A DNA stretch of 64,000 bases from Dickeya lacustris (GTDB lineage Bacteria > Pseudomonadota > Gammaproteobacteria > Enterobacterales > Enterobacteriaceae): the NCBI RefSeq assembly GCF_029635795.1, contig NZ_CP114280.1, positions 2,480,001 to 2,544,000 on the forward strand. The letters run 5' to 3'. Below the pieces are notes generated by a model. That model saw only the letters and a list, made by a program, of their open reading frames with translations. It searched no databases and was not told the DNA's origin. The first letter of the stretch is position 1; each line of letters starts with the position of its first letter. Of this stretch, positions 39,102 through 51,206 are shown in pieces. Position numbers and translations under genes: made by a program.

Positions 39102-40043
39102 TTAACGGATAGCCGCAACCGGCAGCTCGCCCGATGAGTCCGCCTCTGGCGGCAGAACGATGTACACCCCTTCAAAAACAGCCCCTTGCCGATCGTTACC
39201 AAACAGTTCGACCTGCAACTGTACCCGCGCCTTACGGCCACGAGCCAGTCTGTCCAGGTCGCCACTCAACGAACCAAGATCGGCAACCGCACTCGGACGC
39301 CCCGTCACCGGTGAGCTGTAGCGAATATGCGCATCCGCCAGAATAATCGTACCGCCGAGCTGACGCTCACGCAGCAACAGCCAGATAAGCCCCCAGCCGG
39401 TTAGCGTCGCCAACGAAAATAAACTACCGGCAAACAACGTATGATGAGGGTTTTGATTACCCGCTTCCGGCATCGTAGTAATAAACTTCTGCCCGGTATA
39501 CTGACTGATACGTACACCCATCTTTTCACTCAGCGGGATATGGTTGTACCAGGCTTGCTGCAACTGACCGCACCAGTCCGGGCGATGGAGGATATCATCA
39601 AGCGTAGCGACCGGCTTAATCATGAGAAAATGACGCACCGGCGTACTCAGCGGCGTTGTTATCTCCCCCTGGTTGGCAAATCCAAGCCGCGAAAAGAAGG
39701 CGACAGCATCCTCACGCGCGCTGCACACCACGCGCTTAACGCCCTCCTGCCGCGCCACGGATTCGAGCGCCATCGCCATCAGTGTGCCCAGCCCTTTACG
39801 CTGTACGTTTGGGTGCACAGCCAGAAAACGGATCGATGCTTCATTATCGGCATTGATTGAGAGGCGACCCACTGCCACTAAATTGCCTTGCCCATCCACA
39901 ATCGTTTGATGGTGGGCCAGCGCATCATAGGCATCGCGTTCAGAACCGAGCGGCTGATGTAATGGTTTACGCAACATCTCCCAACGAAACTGGTAGTAGG
40001 CATCCAGTTCTTCGGCACTTTCCGGCACTCTCAGGTAATACAT
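39102..40043 (-). CDS. yiiD: YiiD/FabY GNAT-thioesterase protein
   Basis: A 313-residue two-domain protein (E. coli YiiD 329). Residues 1-150 form a GNAT acetyltransferase ([20 protein letters not shown] is the acetyl-CoA loop). The C-terminal half is a hotdog thioesterase-like domain ([20 protein letters not shown]). Relatives named FabY act in initiation of fatty-acid synthesis in Pseudomonas; the role in enteric bacteria is less sure. It lies 31 bases downstream of dtd on the same strand, as in E. coli. Confidence 0.88.
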   Translation of the reverse strand: MYYLRVPESAEELDAYYQFRWEMLRKPLHQPLGSERDAYDALAHHQTIVDGQGNLVAVGRLSINADNEASIRFLAVHPNVQRKGLGTLMAMALESVARQEGVKRVVCSAREDAVAFFSRLGFANQGEITTPLSTPVRHFLMIKPVATLDDILHRPDWCGQLQQAWYNHIPLSEKMGVRISQYTGQKFITTMPEAGNQNPHHTLFAGSLFSLATLTGWGLIWLLLRERQLGGTIILADAHIRYSSPVTGRPSAVADLGSLSGDLDRLARGRKARVQLQVELFGNDRQGAVFEGVYIVLPPEADSSGELPVAAIR

Positions 40044-40074
40044 ATGTCTGTCTCAACCTCTGTTTATTTAGGCA

Positions 40075-40512
40075 CTACACCTGCAACCAGAAAGTGACAG
40101 GCCCATCATTCACTAAAGAGACTTTCATATCAGCGGCAAACCGACCGGTTTGCGTCATCACGCCATGTTCACGGCACTGGCTGACAAAATATTGATACAG
40201 TTGCTCGGCTTGCGCCGGTGCCGCGCCGCGAGAGAAACTGGGGCGCATGCCTTTTTGCGTATCCGCCGCCAGCGTGAATTGCGATACCACCAGTAAGCTG
40301 CCGCCGGTTTGTTGAACGTTTAGATTCATCTTGCCGTTGTCATCGCTAAAAATCCGATACCCGATCACTTTTTCACATAATCGGGTCGCCTTTTGTTCAT
40401 CATCACCCTGCTCTACGCCGAGTAACACGAGCAACCCATGTGCAATTTCCCCTATCGTATCGCCATCAACGACAACACTGGCAGCCGACACCCGCTGAAT
40501 TAATGCAATCAT
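40075..40512 (-). CDS. dtd: D-aminoacyl-tRNA deacylase
   Basis: A 145-residue enzyme, the E. coli length, that hydrolyses D-aminoacyl-tRNAs. Motifs [20 protein letters not shown] and [15 protein letters not shown] contain the conserved SQF and GP elements. The start at ATG 40512 gives MIALIQRVS, the family start; longer starts overlap yihX. Lies seven bases after yihX, so co-transcribed with it and yiiD. The yihY gene found here in E. coli is absent. Confidence 0.96.
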   Translation of the reverse strand: MIALIQRVSAASVVVDGDTIGEIAHGLLVLLGVEQGDDEQKATRLCEKVIGYRIFSDDNGKMNLNVQQTGGSLLVVSQFTLAADTQKGMRPSFSRGAAPAQAEQLYQYFVSQCREHGVMTQTGRFAADMKVSLVNDGPVTFWLQV

Positions 40513-40519
40513 AACGCCC

Positions 40520-41131
40520 TTATGACTCCTGCTTAAAAAGCTGACTGGCAAAAAAATCGGGCACAACCTGCTTATCACTCACCAGAACGGCCTGAATACC
40601 CAGAGCCTGCGCAGCATCAATGTTGGCAGGGTTATCGTCAAAAAAGCAGGCCTCAGACGCTATGACGCCTTCTGCTTGCAGCACCTGCTGGTAAATCGCC
40701 GCTTCAGGTTTGCGACATCCCATTTCCTGCGATAAATAGAGTTTGTCTGCCGCCGGTATCACATCCGGGTAAAGCTCAGGCCAATGCAGGCAATGAAGTC
40801 GATTCGTATTGGAGAGTATGACGACACGGTGTCCTTCTTGTCGCAGGCGGTGCATGATGTCGATCACATCTTTGCGAATACCGTGAAATATCGCCTGCCA
40901 CCCCGCAGAGAATTGCTCAAAACTCAGTGAAATACCCATTTCATGGCACAAACGAGACGCAAACTCCTCATCACTGATTTCACCACGCTCATGTTGCTCA
41001 AAGGTATGCCCCATGACAAAGCGCTCACGCAATGTGGCCAGCGGCGTTCCGCTTAAATTACTCCACACTCCCAGTACGCGGTTGAAATCAACATCAATAA
41101 TGACGTTACCCAAATCAAAGATATACAGCAT
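40520..41131 (-). CDS. yihX: HAD phosphatase YihX (alpha-D-glucose-1-phosphate)
   Basis: A 203-residue haloacid-dehalogenase phosphatase (E. coli YihX 199). Motif [18 protein letters not shown], motif [11 protein letters not shown], motif [18 protein letters not shown] and [13 protein letters not shown]. coli YihX hydrolyses glucose-1-phosphate. Strong GGAGG before the ATG. First gene of yihX-dtd-yiiD. Confidence 0.94.
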   Translation of the reverse strand: MLYIFDLGNVIIDVDFNRVLGVWSNLSGTPLATLRERFVMGHTFEQHERGEISDEEFASRLCHEMGISLSFEQFSAGWQAIFHGIRKDVIDIMHRLRQEGHRVVILSNTNRLHCLHWPELYPDVIPAADKLYLSQEMGCRKPEAAIYQQVLQAEGVIASEACFFDDNPANIDAAQALGIQAVLVSDKQVVPDFFASQLFKQES

Positions 41132-41253
41132 GCATCCTCCAGATTCATCGGTGAGATTTTCACTGTAGCGAGAAATAATGGTGCTGAACAGGGACTAAGC
41201 AGGATCATAATACGGTACAAAATAGTGCCGAAGATCATTGCTCTGTATTGGCA

Positions 41254-41284
41254 GAAAAAACTAAGGCCCCAGAGCGGGGCCTTA
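41254..41284 (-). terminator. terminator after typA
   Basis: On the minus strand AAGGCCCC, loop GCTCT, GGGGCCTT, then AGTTTTTT. Confidence 0.88.
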
Positions 41285-41343
41285 TCGCAGGGTGGTACCG
41301 TCAGTCATGACGGCACTCACGCAAGCTGTCATCCAGCGGAGAA

Positions 41344-43167
<1,824 letters not shown>

Positions 43168-43322
43168 AGCTTTGCCTCAGGCATTTTAGAAATAGCGCGC
43201 TATTGTACACGTATTAAGCGAGCGACTAAACAAGATCACAATCATCTTCCGCAAACAACCTGCGTATCTCGGGTCTGTGATCCCTTTCACGGTGCAATAA
43301 AGCAGCAACCCGTTACCCGTCA

Positions 43323-43389
43323 AGCACCAATTAGGTGCAGTATCACCAATATGGTGCGCAACTCTGGTGCAATTAACTATCTTGGTGCA
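43323..43389 (+). promoter_or_regulatory. cluster of NtrC binding sites upstream of glnA
   Basis: AGCACCAATTAGGTGCA (43323-43339) is a near-perfect NtrC site (TGCACY-N5-GGTGCA). ATCACCAATATGGTGCG (43342-43358) and TGCGCAACTCTGGTGCA (43355-43371) are weaker, and a half-site TTGGTGCA is at 43382-43389. The array starts about 120 bases upstream of the sigma-54 promoter and acts as the enhancer for NtrC-phosphate. Confidence 0.85.
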
Positions 43390-43445
43390 GTCTGTCTGCG
43401 CGTGAAAAACCAGCGGGAATGCCTGTTTGCACTATTCGGATAAAG

Positions 43446-43462
43446 TTGGCACAGTTTTAGCT
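43446..43462 (+). promoter_or_regulatory. sigma-54 promoter of glnA
   Basis: TTGGCACAGTTTTAGCT has the -24 GG and -12 GC dinucleotides ten bases apart. It corresponds to E. coli glnAp2. Start of transcription is expected near 43473. Confidence 0.88.
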
Positions 43463-43548
43463 ATAACTTACGTACGGTAACAACATCATTTCCACAACGA
43501 TATTCGTTCCACGACGATAGATAAATGACACAATCGGGAGAACCAAGT

Positions 43549-44958
43549 ATGTCAGTAGAACACGTTTTGACGATGCTGAATGAACACGAGGTGAAGTTTG
43601 TTGACCTCCGCTTCACGGATACCAAAGGTAAAGAACAGCACGTCACCATTCCGGCCCACCAGGTCAACGCTGATTTCTTCGAAGACGGCAAAATGTTTGA
43701 CGGTTCTTCAATTGGTGGCTGGAAAGGCATCAACGAATCCGACATGGTATTAATGCCGGACGCGACTACTGCGGTTCTGGATCCGTTCTTTGAAGAATCG
43801 ACCCTGATCATCCGTTGTGACATCCTGGAACCGGGCACCATGCAGGGTTATGACCGTGACCCGCGCTCCATTGCCAAACGCGCTGAAGATTTCCTGCGCT
43901 CTTCCGGCATCGCGGATACCGTACTGTTCGGGCCTGAGCCAGAATTCTTCCTGTTCGACGACATCCGTTTCGGCAGCAGCATTTCTGGTTCTCACGTCGC
44001 TATCGACGATATCGAAGGTGCATGGAACTCCAGCACCAAATACGAAGGCGGCAACAAAGGCCACCGTCCGGCAGTGAAAGGGGGTTACTTCCCGGTTCCG
44101 CCAGTAGATTCCGCACAGGATCTGCGTTCAGCCATGTGTTTGACCATGGAGCAGATGGGCCTGGTGGTTGAAGCTCACCACCACGAAGTCGCTACCGCTG
44201 GTCAGAATGAAGTGGCTACCCGCTTCAACACCATGACCAAAAAAGCTGACGAAATTCAGATCTACAAATACGTTGTACACAACGTCGCTCACGCTTTCGG
44301 CAAAACCGCAACTTTCATGCCGAAACCGATGTTCGGTGATAACGGTTCTGGTATGCACTGCCACATGTCTCTGGCTAAAGATGGTGCCAACCTGTTCTCC
44401 GGCGACAAATACGGCGGCCTGTCTGAAACTGCGCTGTACTACATCGGTGGTGTTATCAAACACGCGAAAGCCATCAACGCCCTGTCTAACCCGACTACCA
44501 ACTCTTACAAGCGTCTGGTCCCGGGTTACGAAGCACCGGTTATGCTGGCTTACTCTGCCCGTAACCGTTCTGCGTCTATTCGTATTCCGGTGGTATCAAG
44601 CCCGAAAGCACGTCGTATCGAAGTCCGCTTCCCGGACCCGGCTGCTAACCCGTACCTGTGCTTCGCTGCACTGCTGATGGCTGGCCTGGACGGTATCATC
44701 AACAAGATCCACCCTGGTGATGCCATGGACAAGAACTTGTACGATCTGCCGCCGGAAGAAGCGAAAGAGATCCCAACCGTTGCAGGTTCTCTGGAAGAAG
44801 CGTTGAACGCGCTGAACGCAGACCGCGAGTTCCTGACCCGTGGCGGCGTGTTCACTGACGATGCCATAGATGCTTACATCGAACTGCGTATTGCTGAGAA
44901 CGACCGCGTTCGTATGACGCCGCATCCGGTTGAGTTCGAACTGTACTACAGCGTGTAA
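43549..44958 (+). CDS. glnA: glutamine synthetase
   Basis: A 469-residue class I-beta glutamine synthetase: glutamate + NH3 + ATP to glutamine, as a cytoplasmic dodecamer. Metal-site motif [16 protein letters not shown] loop [15 protein letters not shown], and the adenylylation Tyr in [12 protein letters not shown]. Codon use is strongly biased, as for a highly expressed gene. The start ATG 43549 ([10 protein letters not shown]) follows GGGAG. First gene of glnA-glnL-glnG with NtrC sites and a sigma-54 promoter upstream. Confidence 0.99.
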   Translation: MSVEHVLTMLNEHEVKFVDLRFTDTKGKEQHVTIPAHQVNADFFEDGKMFDGSSIGGWKGINESDMVLMPDATTAVLDPFFEESTLIIRCDILEPGTMQGYDRDPRSIAKRAEDFLRSSGIADTVLFGPEPEFFLFDDIRFGSSISGSHVAIDDIEGAWNSSTKYEGGNKGHRPAVKGGYFPVPPVDSAQDLRSAMCLTMEQMGLVVEAHHHEVATAGQNEVATRFNTMTKKADEIQIYKYVVHNVAHAFGKTATFMPKPMFGDNGSGMHCHMSLAKDGANLFSGDKYGGLSETALYYIGGVIKHAKAINALSNPTTNSYKRLVPGYEAPVMLAYSARNRSASIRIPVVSSPKARRIEVRFPDPAANPYLCFAALLMAGLDGIINKIHPGDAMDKNLYDLPPEEAKEIPTVAGSLEEALNALNADREFLTRGGVFTDDAIDAYIELRIAENDRVRMTPHPVEFELYYSV

Positions 44959-45058
44959 TCCCGCTTACAGGCGGCAGGAACGAAGAAAATGATGTTCATT
45001 CTGCCGTCTGATGACCGTTTTTTATTTATGTTTATTTTTGTTGCCGTGGAAACTTTTC

Positions 45059-45084
45059 AGCCCATCTTCGGATGGGCTTTTTTC
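45059..45084 (+). terminator. glnA terminator
   Basis: AGCCCATC, loop TTCG, GATGGGCT, then six Ts. It should end most glnA transcripts before glnL. In E. coli the glnA 3' end also yields the small RNA GlnZ; the equivalent region here is 44959-45084, but its sequence was not compared. Confidence 0.9.
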
Positions 45085-45133
45085 TCCACCAAACATTTTA
45101 TCGTTGCGACTTAACCTACAATCCAGAATAGTG

Positions 45134-45150
45134 TGCACTCAAATAGTGTG
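45134..45150 (+). promoter_or_regulatory. NtrC site before glnL
   Basis: TGCACTCAAATAGTGTG matches the NtrC dyad with one weaker arm. It ends 12 bases before the glnL ATG, where NtrC represses the glnL promoter in E. coli. Confidence 0.65.
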
Positions 45151-45162
45151 GGAGTCTGCGTT

Positions 45163-46212
45163 ATGGCAACAGGCACGCTGCCCGATGCTGGGCAGATCCT
45201 AAATTCTTTAATAAACAGCATATTATTGCTGGATAAAGATCTGGCTATTCACTATTCCAACCCGGCTGCGCAGCAACTTTTAGCGCAAAGTTCGCGTAAG
45301 CTCTCAGGCACACCGCTACCGGAGCTACTCGGTTACTTTTCACTGAATATCGATTTAATGCGCGAAAGCCTCGATTCCGGGCAAGGCTTTACCGATAACG
45401 AAGTCACGCTTGTCGTTGATGGTCGGGCACATATTATGTCGCTGACCGCGCAGCGTATTCATCACGACTTCATTCTGCTGGAAATGGCGCCGATGGATAA
45501 TCAACGCCGCCTCAGCCAGGAACAGCTACAGCATGCGCAACAGCAGGCAGCGCGCGATCTGGTTCGCGGCCTGGCACACGAAATCAAGAACCCGCTCGGA
45601 GGGTTGCGTGGCGCGGCGCAATTACTGTCTAAAGCCTTACCAGACCCCTCGCTGCTGGAATACACCAAAGTGATCATTGAGCAGGCCGATCGCCTGCGCA
45701 ATCTGGTTGACCGTTTACTCGGCCCGCAGCAACCCGGTTTACACGTCACGCAAAGTATCCATCAGGTAGCCGAGCGAGTATTCCAACTGGTGTCGATGGA
45801 AAAAGCCGAGAATGTCACGCTGGTGCGAGACTACGACCCGAGCTTGCCAGAACTCACGCACGACCCAGACCAAATTGAACAAGTGCTGCTCAACATTACC
45901 CGTAACGCCATGCAAGCGCTCGGGGAAGAAGGCGGCACCATTACCATCCGAACGCGAACCGCTTTTCAGCTCACCTTGCACGGCGTGCGTTACCGGCTGG
46001 TTGCTCGTATCGATATTGAAGATGATGGCCCCGGTGTTCCCGCTCATTTGCAGGATACGCTGTTCTACCCAATGGTGAGCGGCCGCGAAGGCGGTACCGG
46101 ATTAGGCCTATCGATTGCTCGCAATCTTATCGATCAGCACTCAGGAAAAATTGAATTTAACAGTTGGCCAGGTCATACCGAATTCTCGGTGTATCTGCCC
46201 ATTCGCCAGTGA
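45163..46212 (+). CDS. glnL: nitrogen sensor kinase/phosphatase NtrB
   Basis: A 349-residue cytoplasmic histidine kinase, same length as E. coli GlnL. N-terminal PAS domain; H-box [12 protein letters not shown] with phospho-acceptor His139; N-box [13 protein letters not shown]-box [15 protein letters not shown]. It phosphorylates or dephosphorylates NtrC under control of PII. ATG at 45163 follows GGGAG. Eight bases separate its stop from glnG. Confidence 0.97.
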   Translation: MATGTLPDAGQILNSLINSILLLDKDLAIHYSNPAAQQLLAQSSRKLSGTPLPELLGYFSLNIDLMRESLDSGQGFTDNEVTLVVDGRAHIMSLTAQRIHHDFILLEMAPMDNQRRLSQEQLQHAQQQAARDLVRGLAHEIKNPLGGLRGAAQLLSKALPDPSLLEYTKVIIEQADRLRNLVDRLLGPQQPGLHVTQSIHQVAERVFQLVSMEKAENVTLVRDYDPSLPELTHDPDQIEQVLLNITRNAMQALGEEGGTITIRTRTAFQLTLHGVRYRLVARIDIEDDGPGVPAHLQDTLFYPMVSGREGGTGLGLSIARNLIDQHSGKIEFNSWPGHTEFSVYLPIRQ

Positions 46213-46220
46213 GGTTCACG

Positions 46221-47633
46221 ATGCAACGAGGGATAGTCTGGATTGTCGATGACGATAGCTCCATCCGTTGGGTGCTGGAACGTGCGCTTACCGGAGCGGG
46301 CTTAACCTGCGCCACGTTTGATAACGGCACTCAGGCGCTCAATGCGCTGGCCACACAAACGCCCGATGTGCTGTTGTCCGACATTCGTATGCCCGGTATG
46401 GACGGACTGGCATTGCTGCAACAGATTAAGCAACGCCACCCAATGCTGCCGGTGATTATCATGACCGCGCACTCCGATTTAGATGCCGCCGTCAGTGCGT
46501 ATCAACAAGGCGCTTTTGATTATCTGCCTAAACCGTTTGATATTGACGAAGCCGTCGCGCTGGTTGAACGCGCCATCAGCCATTATCTTGAGCAACAGCA
46601 ACCGGTTCGCAACCAACCCATTAGCGGGCCAACCACCGATATTATTGGCGAAGCCCCTGCCATGCAGGATGTGTTCCGAATTATCGGTCGGCTTTCACGC
46701 TCCTCGATCAGTGTGCTGATCAATGGGGAATCCGGCACCGGTAAAGAGCTGGTGGCTCATGCCCTACATCGCCACAGCCCGCGCGCCAAAGCGCCTTTTA
46801 TTGCGCTGAATATGGCAGCGATCCCCAAGGATTTGATTGAATCAGAACTGTTCGGCCATGAAAAAGGCGCGTTTACCGGCGCAAACCAGATTCGGCAAGG
46901 GCGGTTTGAACAGGCAGATGGCGGCACGCTGTTTTTAGATGAAATCGGCGACATGCCGCTGGATGTGCAAACCCGCCTGTTACGCGTATTGGCTGACGGC
47001 CAGTTTTACCGCGTTGGTGGCTATGCGGCGGTTAAAGTCGATGTACGCATCATTGCTGCAACGCACCAGAATCTTGAGTTGCGGGTGCAGGAAGGTAAAT
47101 TTCGTGAAGACCTGTTCCACCGTCTGAACGTGATTCGCGTTCATTTGCCGCCGCTACGCGAACGACGTGAAGATATTCCCCGTCTGGCGCGTTACTTCCT
47201 GCAAGCAACCGCGAAAGAACTGGGTGTGGAGCCAAAGAATCTGCACCCGGAAACCGAAGCGGCGCTGACGCGTTTACCCTGGCCGGGCAACGTGCGCCAG
47301 CTTGAAAACACCTGCCGCTGGCTGACGGTGATGGCAGCCGGGCAAGAAGTGTTAATTCAGGATCTGCCGCCGGAGTTGTTTGAAACCACGGCACCGGATG
47401 CCACCGTACATGTGATGCCAGATAGCTGGGCCACGTTACTGGCACAGTGGGCTGACCGCGCGCTGCGTTCCGGTCATCAAAATCTGTTGGCGGAGGCACA
47501 ACCGGAAATGGAACGCACGCTGCTGACAACGGCGTTACGCCACACGCAAGGGCATAAACAAGAGGCGGCTCGTTTGCTGGGATGGGGCCGAAATACCCTG
47601 ACGCGCAAACTGAAAGAACTGGGCATGGAATAA
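46221..47633 (+). CDS. glnG: nitrogen response regulator NtrC
   Basis: A 470-residue sigma-54 activator. Receiver domain with phospho-acceptor Asp54 (LLSDIRMPGMDGL). AAA+ domain with Walker A GESGTGKE and the sigma-54 contact loop GAFTGA. C-terminal Fis-type helix-turn-helix (QEAARLLGWGRNTLTRKLKE). It activates glnA and other nitrogen genes from the sites seen upstream of glnA. The ATG at 46221 is eight bases after glnL. Confidence 0.97.
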   Translation: MQRGIVWIVDDDSSIRWVLERALTGAGLTCATFDNGTQALNALATQTPDVLLSDIRMPGMDGLALLQQIKQRHPMLPVIIMTAHSDLDAAVSAYQQGAFDYLPKPFDIDEAVALVERAISHYLEQQQPVRNQPISGPTTDIIGEAPAMQDVFRIIGRLSRSSISVLINGESGTGKELVAHALHRHSPRAKAPFIALNMAAIPKDLIESELFGHEKGAFTGANQIRQGRFEQADGGTLFLDEIGDMPLDVQTRLLRVLADGQFYRVGGYAAVKVDVRIIAATHQNLELRVQEGKFREDLFHRLNVIRVHLPPLRERREDIPRLARYFLQATAKELGVEPKNLHPETEAALTRLPWPGNVRQLENTCRWLTVMAAGQEVLIQDLPPELFETTAPDATVHVMPDSWATLLAQWADRALRSGHQNLLAEAQPEMERTLLTTALRHTQGHKQEAARLLGWGRNTLTRKLKELGME

Positions 47634-47777
47634 CGCGCGTGTCGTGTTACCCCTCAGCCTACGCGCAAAAATAGCGCTGTGAAAAAGTACGATGTAGCGT
47701 ACAAATTTTCCGCTATTTTATACTTTACTTGCACAGCGCCAGCAGTATGATCGTGCCGCTGACTGGAGAGGGGAACC

Positions 47778-47900
47778 ATGCTGGAATCACTTTTTTCTGC
47801 CGTGACGCACGGCGCTGAAATCAGCAGTGCGGTGGGTCATTCATCGCAAACTGCTATTGCAGCCGTGCTATGTGCAGTGTTAATCAATTTCTTCAGCTAA
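47778..47900 (+). CDS. yshB: small membrane protein YshB
   Basis: A 40-residue protein, MLESLFSAVTHGAEISSAVG then HSSQTAIAAVLCAVLINFFS. It matches E. coli YshB (36 residues; MLES start, QTAxAAVLCA core, FS end), which lies in the same glnG-hemN interval. The C-terminal half is one hydrophobic segment. AGGGGAA precedes the ATG and a terminator follows. Salmonella YshB has been linked to intracellular survival; here the role is unknown. Confidence 0.85.
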   Translation: MLESLFSAVTHGAEISSAVGHSSQTAIAAVLCAVLINFFS

Positions 47901-47955
47901 TTCATCGCTGAATACACCAGAAAACTTACTGATATCATCACTGATATAAAATGCA

Positions 47956-47987
47956 AACAGCCCGCAAGACTGCGGGCTGTTTTTTTC
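47956..47987. terminator. terminator yshB/hemN
   Basis: ACAGCCCGCA, loop AGAC, TGCGGGCTGT, then seven Ts. The minus strand also has a short T run, so it may serve both convergent genes. Confidence 0.88.
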
Positions 47988-48015
47988 ATCATGCCATATT
48001 GCTCAACATGCGATA

Positions 48016-49389
48016 TCAAATCACGCGAGAGAATTGCCGCTCACGCATTTTACTGCGCAAATAAACATCAAAGCACATACAGATATTGCGAATAAGCAGA
48101 CGCCCTTTGGCCGTGACCTCAATGCTTTGCGGCAGAATGTCAACCAGGCCATCTTGCACCATCGGCTCCAGCAAGGCCAAATCTTCGCGGAAATATTCAC
48201 GGAATGACACGCCATACGCCTGCTCAACAACCGTGAACTCCAGCCGGAAATGGCAAATCAACGCTTTAATCACATCGCGACGCAGGCAATCATCCTGTGT
48301 GAGCGTCACACCTCGCCACAGCGCATGCCCCTGTTGCTCAACCGATGCCGCATACAGCTTCAGCTCTTTTTGATTCTGGGCATAGCTATCACCAATCATA
48401 CTGATGGCAGACACGCCTAACCCCAATAGGTCAGTCTCTCCCTGCGTGGTGTAACCCTGAAAATTACGGTGCAATTTGCCTTCGCGCTGTGCTATTGCCA
48501 GCTCATCGTCAGGTCGGGCGAAGTGATCCATACCAATAAACTGATAGCCAGATGCCGTCAGGTTTTCGATAGTTTGCTGCAAAATCGCCAACTTTTGCTC
48601 TGCATTCGGTAAGTCAGCCTCTTTTATTTTACGCTGGGCGGCAAACAGCGCCGGTAAATGCGCGTAGTTAAAGACACTGAGCCGGTCAGGGCGCAATTCG
48701 GCTACCCGTTGCAAGGTAAACGCAAAGCTCTCCGGCGTCTGCCTGGGAAGGCCATAAATCAGGTCGATATTGGTCGAAGCAAACCCCAACGCCTTGGCGC
48801 GCTCAATCAGGGCAAAAATGAAGGCTTCATCCTGCTCGCGGTTGACCAACCGCTGCACCTCTTTATTAAAATCCTGCACTCCCATGCTAAGGCGGTTAAA
48901 GCCTTCAGCACGGAGGTGGTCAAGCATATCAAGCTCAATTTCACGAGGGTCAACTTCCAGCGACAGCTCTGCCTGAGCGGAAAAGTGGAAATGCTGGCGT
49001 AACAGCGCCATCAACCGGCTGACCTGCGCTTTATTCAAAAAGGTAGGCGTGCCGCCGCCCCAATGCATCTGAGTAACCGTACGGTGGGCAAACAGTGGCG
49101 CACGTTGGTGAATCTCCCGCGCCAGATGCTCGAGGTACTCATCTGCTTTATGCTGCTGGCGCGTCACCAGCTTGTTACAACCGCAGAAGTAACACAGTTT
49201 ATGGCAAAACGGGATGTGCAAATATAACGAAAGCGGCCGCTCAGGATAGCGCGCTACGGCGCTAGCAAATGCGGCGCTATCGTAACGTTCGCTGAATTCC
49301 AACGCCGTTGGGTAAGAGGTATAACGCGGCCCAGAATAGTTATATTTCTGGATCAGCGCCAAATCCCAGTCTATCGTCTGCCCGGACAT
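48016..49389 (-). CDS. hemN: oxygen-independent coproporphyrinogen III oxidase
   Basis: A 457-residue radical-SAM enzyme (E. coli length) that decarboxylates coproporphyrinogen III in anaerobic haem synthesis. The iron-sulfur Cys motif is HIPFCHKLCYFCGCNK near residue 60, followed by the SAM-binding GGGTPTFLN. Its ribosome site GGGAG lies inside the last codons and stop of the 58-residue ORF just upstream, so translation may be coupled. Confidence 0.97.
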   Translation of the reverse strand: MSGQTIDWDLALIQKYNYSGPRYTSYPTALEFSERYDSAAFASAVARYPERPLSLYLHIPFCHKLCYFCGCNKLVTRQQHKADEYLEHLAREIHQRAPLFAHRTVTQMHWGGGTPTFLNKAQVSRLMALLRQHFHFSAQAELSLEVDPREIELDMLDHLRAEGFNRLSMGVQDFNKEVQRLVNREQDEAFIFALIERAKALGFASTNIDLIYGLPRQTPESFAFTLQRVAELRPDRLSVFNYAHLPALFAAQRKIKEADLPNAEQKLAILQQTIENLTASGYQFIGMDHFARPDDELAIAQREGKLHRNFQGYTTQGETDLLGLGVSAISMIGDSYAQNQKELKLYAASVEQQGHALWRGVTLTQDDCLRRDVIKALICHFRLEFTVVEQAYGVSFREYFREDLALLEPMVQDGLVDILPQSIEVTAKGRLLIRNICMCFDVYLRSKMRERQFSRVI

Positions 49390-49394
49390 ACTGA

Positions 49395-49571
49395 TTACTC
49401 CCTCCGATACCCCTTTCCTGATGACTGACGCCGGAACACGCTACGTTGCCCGCCCAAAACCGCTCGCTGTAGCCTGCCTTTACGCTTCGACAGGCACCAC
49501 AGTTTAACCAACAGACCGGCTAAAAAACATAAAAGCAGTATGGCTATCAGTACAAACAGCGCTTTTAGCAT
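49395..49571 (-). CDS. 58-residue single-pass membrane protein between yihI and hemN
   Basis: The frame starts [20 protein letters not shown], one TM helix, then a strongly basic tail (SKRKGRLQRAVLGG, VFRRQSSGKGYRRE). Its ATG overlaps the yihI stop by one base (TGATG), and its end (GGGAGTAA) holds the ribosome site of hemN five bases before that ATG. The exact couplings on both sides argue that it is translated. Many gammaproteobacteria have a larger DUF2489-type protein at this place, so it could be a shortened form of that; this is inference. No family match is certain. Confidence 0.6.
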   Translation of the reverse strand: MLKALFVLIAILLLCFLAGLLVKLWCLSKRKGRLQRAVLGGQRSVFRRQSSGKGYRRE

Positions 49572-50104
49572 CAATAACCGTCTTTCGGATTATTACGGCG
49601 CAGCAATTGCAACATATCCTCTTGCTGCTCTTCTTCGTCTTCGTCATCATCAAGATCGATACCCAACTGTTCCATCAGAATATCAATTCGATCCAGAGTT
49701 TCATCTACCCATGATTGCTCTTTGGCCGATAAGGTTTCCCCTCTCTCCAGCCTGTCCAGCAATGCATCAAGTTGTGGATCGTTTTCCAGTTTATCGAGCT
49801 CTTCTTGCGGCGATAAACGAACGATTTGTTCCTCGGCAACGACAGGTCTCGATACCGGCAATGCCGCGCCTTCTGGCAATAGTGGCACCGGTTTTTTACT
49901 GCCGATGCGCGGATCGCTAGCTTGCCCTGAGGACGCGTTCTGCTTTTTATTGCCAGTTCCCTGAGCACGGCTTCCTGCCACATGACCACGGTGTTTTTTC
50001 TGGCGTTTACGCGCGCGCGCTTCCTGATCTAACTCTTCGCGGCTTTTTCTTTTAATTTTTGGCGCGGAAACTTTACGTCCCGGGCCTTTGAATGGTTGTT
50101 TCAT
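49571..50104 (-). CDS. yihI: Der GTPase activator YihI
   Basis: A 177-residue protein (E. coli 169) that stimulates the GTPase of the ribosome-assembly factor Der. Basic N-terminus [20 protein letters not shown], low-complexity linker, then the conserved acidic C-terminal part ([40 protein letters not shown]). The ATG at 50104 gives the family start. Upstream gene of a yihI-orf58-hemN run. Divergent from engB. Confidence 0.93.
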   Translation of the reverse strand: MKQPFKGPGRKVSAPKIKRKSREELDQEARARKRQKKHRGHVAGSRAQGTGNKKQNASSGQASDPRIGSKKPVPLLPEGAALPVSRPVVAEEQIVRLSPQEELDKLENDPQLDALLDRLERGETLSAKEQSWVDETLDRIDILMEQLGIDLDDDEDEEEQQEDMLQLLRRNNPKDGY

Positions 50105-50328
50105 AGCATCAATCTCGGGTTCGGATGAGCGGATAAAAAGGAGAGTTGCGGCGGAATCTAGCAGAAAGCATACCAATAAAAAAGTGATCCTCGTCTTCAG
50201 GCGTGGTTTTATTTTTTCGCTCCGGGAAGTCACTGCCGATTGGCTAAAAACAGATAAACACCGCCTTTATCCTCTGTTACAGGTATAATCAGCCACATAC
50301 ACTGCGAACCCAGACAGAGACAAAGATT

Positions 50329-50973
50329 GTGACCCAACAATACAACTACCATGTGACCCATTTTGTCACCAGTGCGCCGGACATTCGTCATCTTCCTGCC
50401 GATAGCGGTATTGAAGTCGCCTTTGCAGGACGTTCTAACGCGGGAAAATCGAGTGCGCTGAACACATTAACGAATCAAAAAAATCTGGCCAGAACCAGTA
50501 AAACGCCAGGCCGAACCCAGCTTATCAACTTGTTTGAAGTCACACAGGGCGTGCGCCTGGTCGATTTACCCGGCTACGGCTATGCCGAAGTACCCGAAGA
50601 GATGAAACGCAAGTGGCAGCGAGCCTTGGGCGAATATCTGCAAAAACGCCAATGCCTAAAAGGGCTGGTGGTATTGATGGACATACGCCATCCGCTTAAA
50701 GATCTCGACCAACAAATGCTGGAATGGGCGGTGGCCACGCAGTTACCGGTTCTGGTACTGCTCACCAAAGCTGACAAACTGGCGCAAGGTGCGCGTAAGT
50801 CTCAGCTTAATATGGTGCGTGAAGCGGTATTGCCGTTAATGGGAGACATTCAGGTTGAAACATTCTCATCCCTGAAAAAAAGCGGTGTAGATAAATTACG
50901 CCAGAAACTCGATAACTGGTTTAGCACATTACCCCCGCAGGACGATGAGCCCACCGCTGACGCAGCCGAGTAA
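50329..50973 (+). CDS. engB: ribosome-assembly GTPase EngB (YihA/YsxC)
   Basis: A 214-residue essential GTPase (E. coli 210) for 50S assembly. G1 [13 protein letters not shown]2 TPGRTQ, G3 [12 protein letters not shown]4 TKADK. The start is GTG 50329 ([13 protein letters not shown]). It converges with Spot 42, whose hairpin probably also ends this transcript. Confidence 0.96.
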   Translation: MTQQYNYHVTHFVTSAPDIRHLPADSGIEVAFAGRSNAGKSSALNTLTNQKNLARTSKTPGRTQLINLFEVTQGVRLVDLPGYGYAEVPEEMKRKWQRALGEYLQKRQCLKGLVVLMDIRHPLKDLDQQMLEWAVATQLPVLVLLTKADKLAQGARKSQLNMVREAVLPLMGDIQVETFSSLKKSGVDKLRQKLDNWFSTLPPQDDEPTADAAE

Positions 50974-51097
50974 CCGGGCTGCAACGATAGTACCGGCCTC
51001 TTCCTTCAGAATAGTGATATCAACCATTTATGCTACCGGGCTGGCTTTGGCATCGGTGGCATAAGTTTGAGTTATCAATAGATTTTCCGCGATGCAA

Positions 51098-51206
51098 TAA
51101 AAAACGCCCCGGTCAGAAACCTGACCGGGGCGGCTAACATTCAGCCAAATCCGATTACGTGAAGTAAAAGGTCTGAAAGATAGAACATCTTACCTCTGTA
51201 CCCTAC
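51098..51206 (-). ncRNA. spf: Spot 42 small RNA
   Basis: A 109-base RNA, the same length as in E. coli, beginning GTAGGGTACAGAGGTAAGAT. It retains the unpaired regions that pair with galK, sdhC and other catabolic mRNAs via Hfq. The terminator hairpin (GCCCCGGTCAG/CTGACCGGGGC) has changed pairs relative to E. coli but compensating ones, and ends in six Ts. Same place beside polA and engB as in E. coli. Known to be repressed by CRP-cAMP. Confidence 0.97.
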
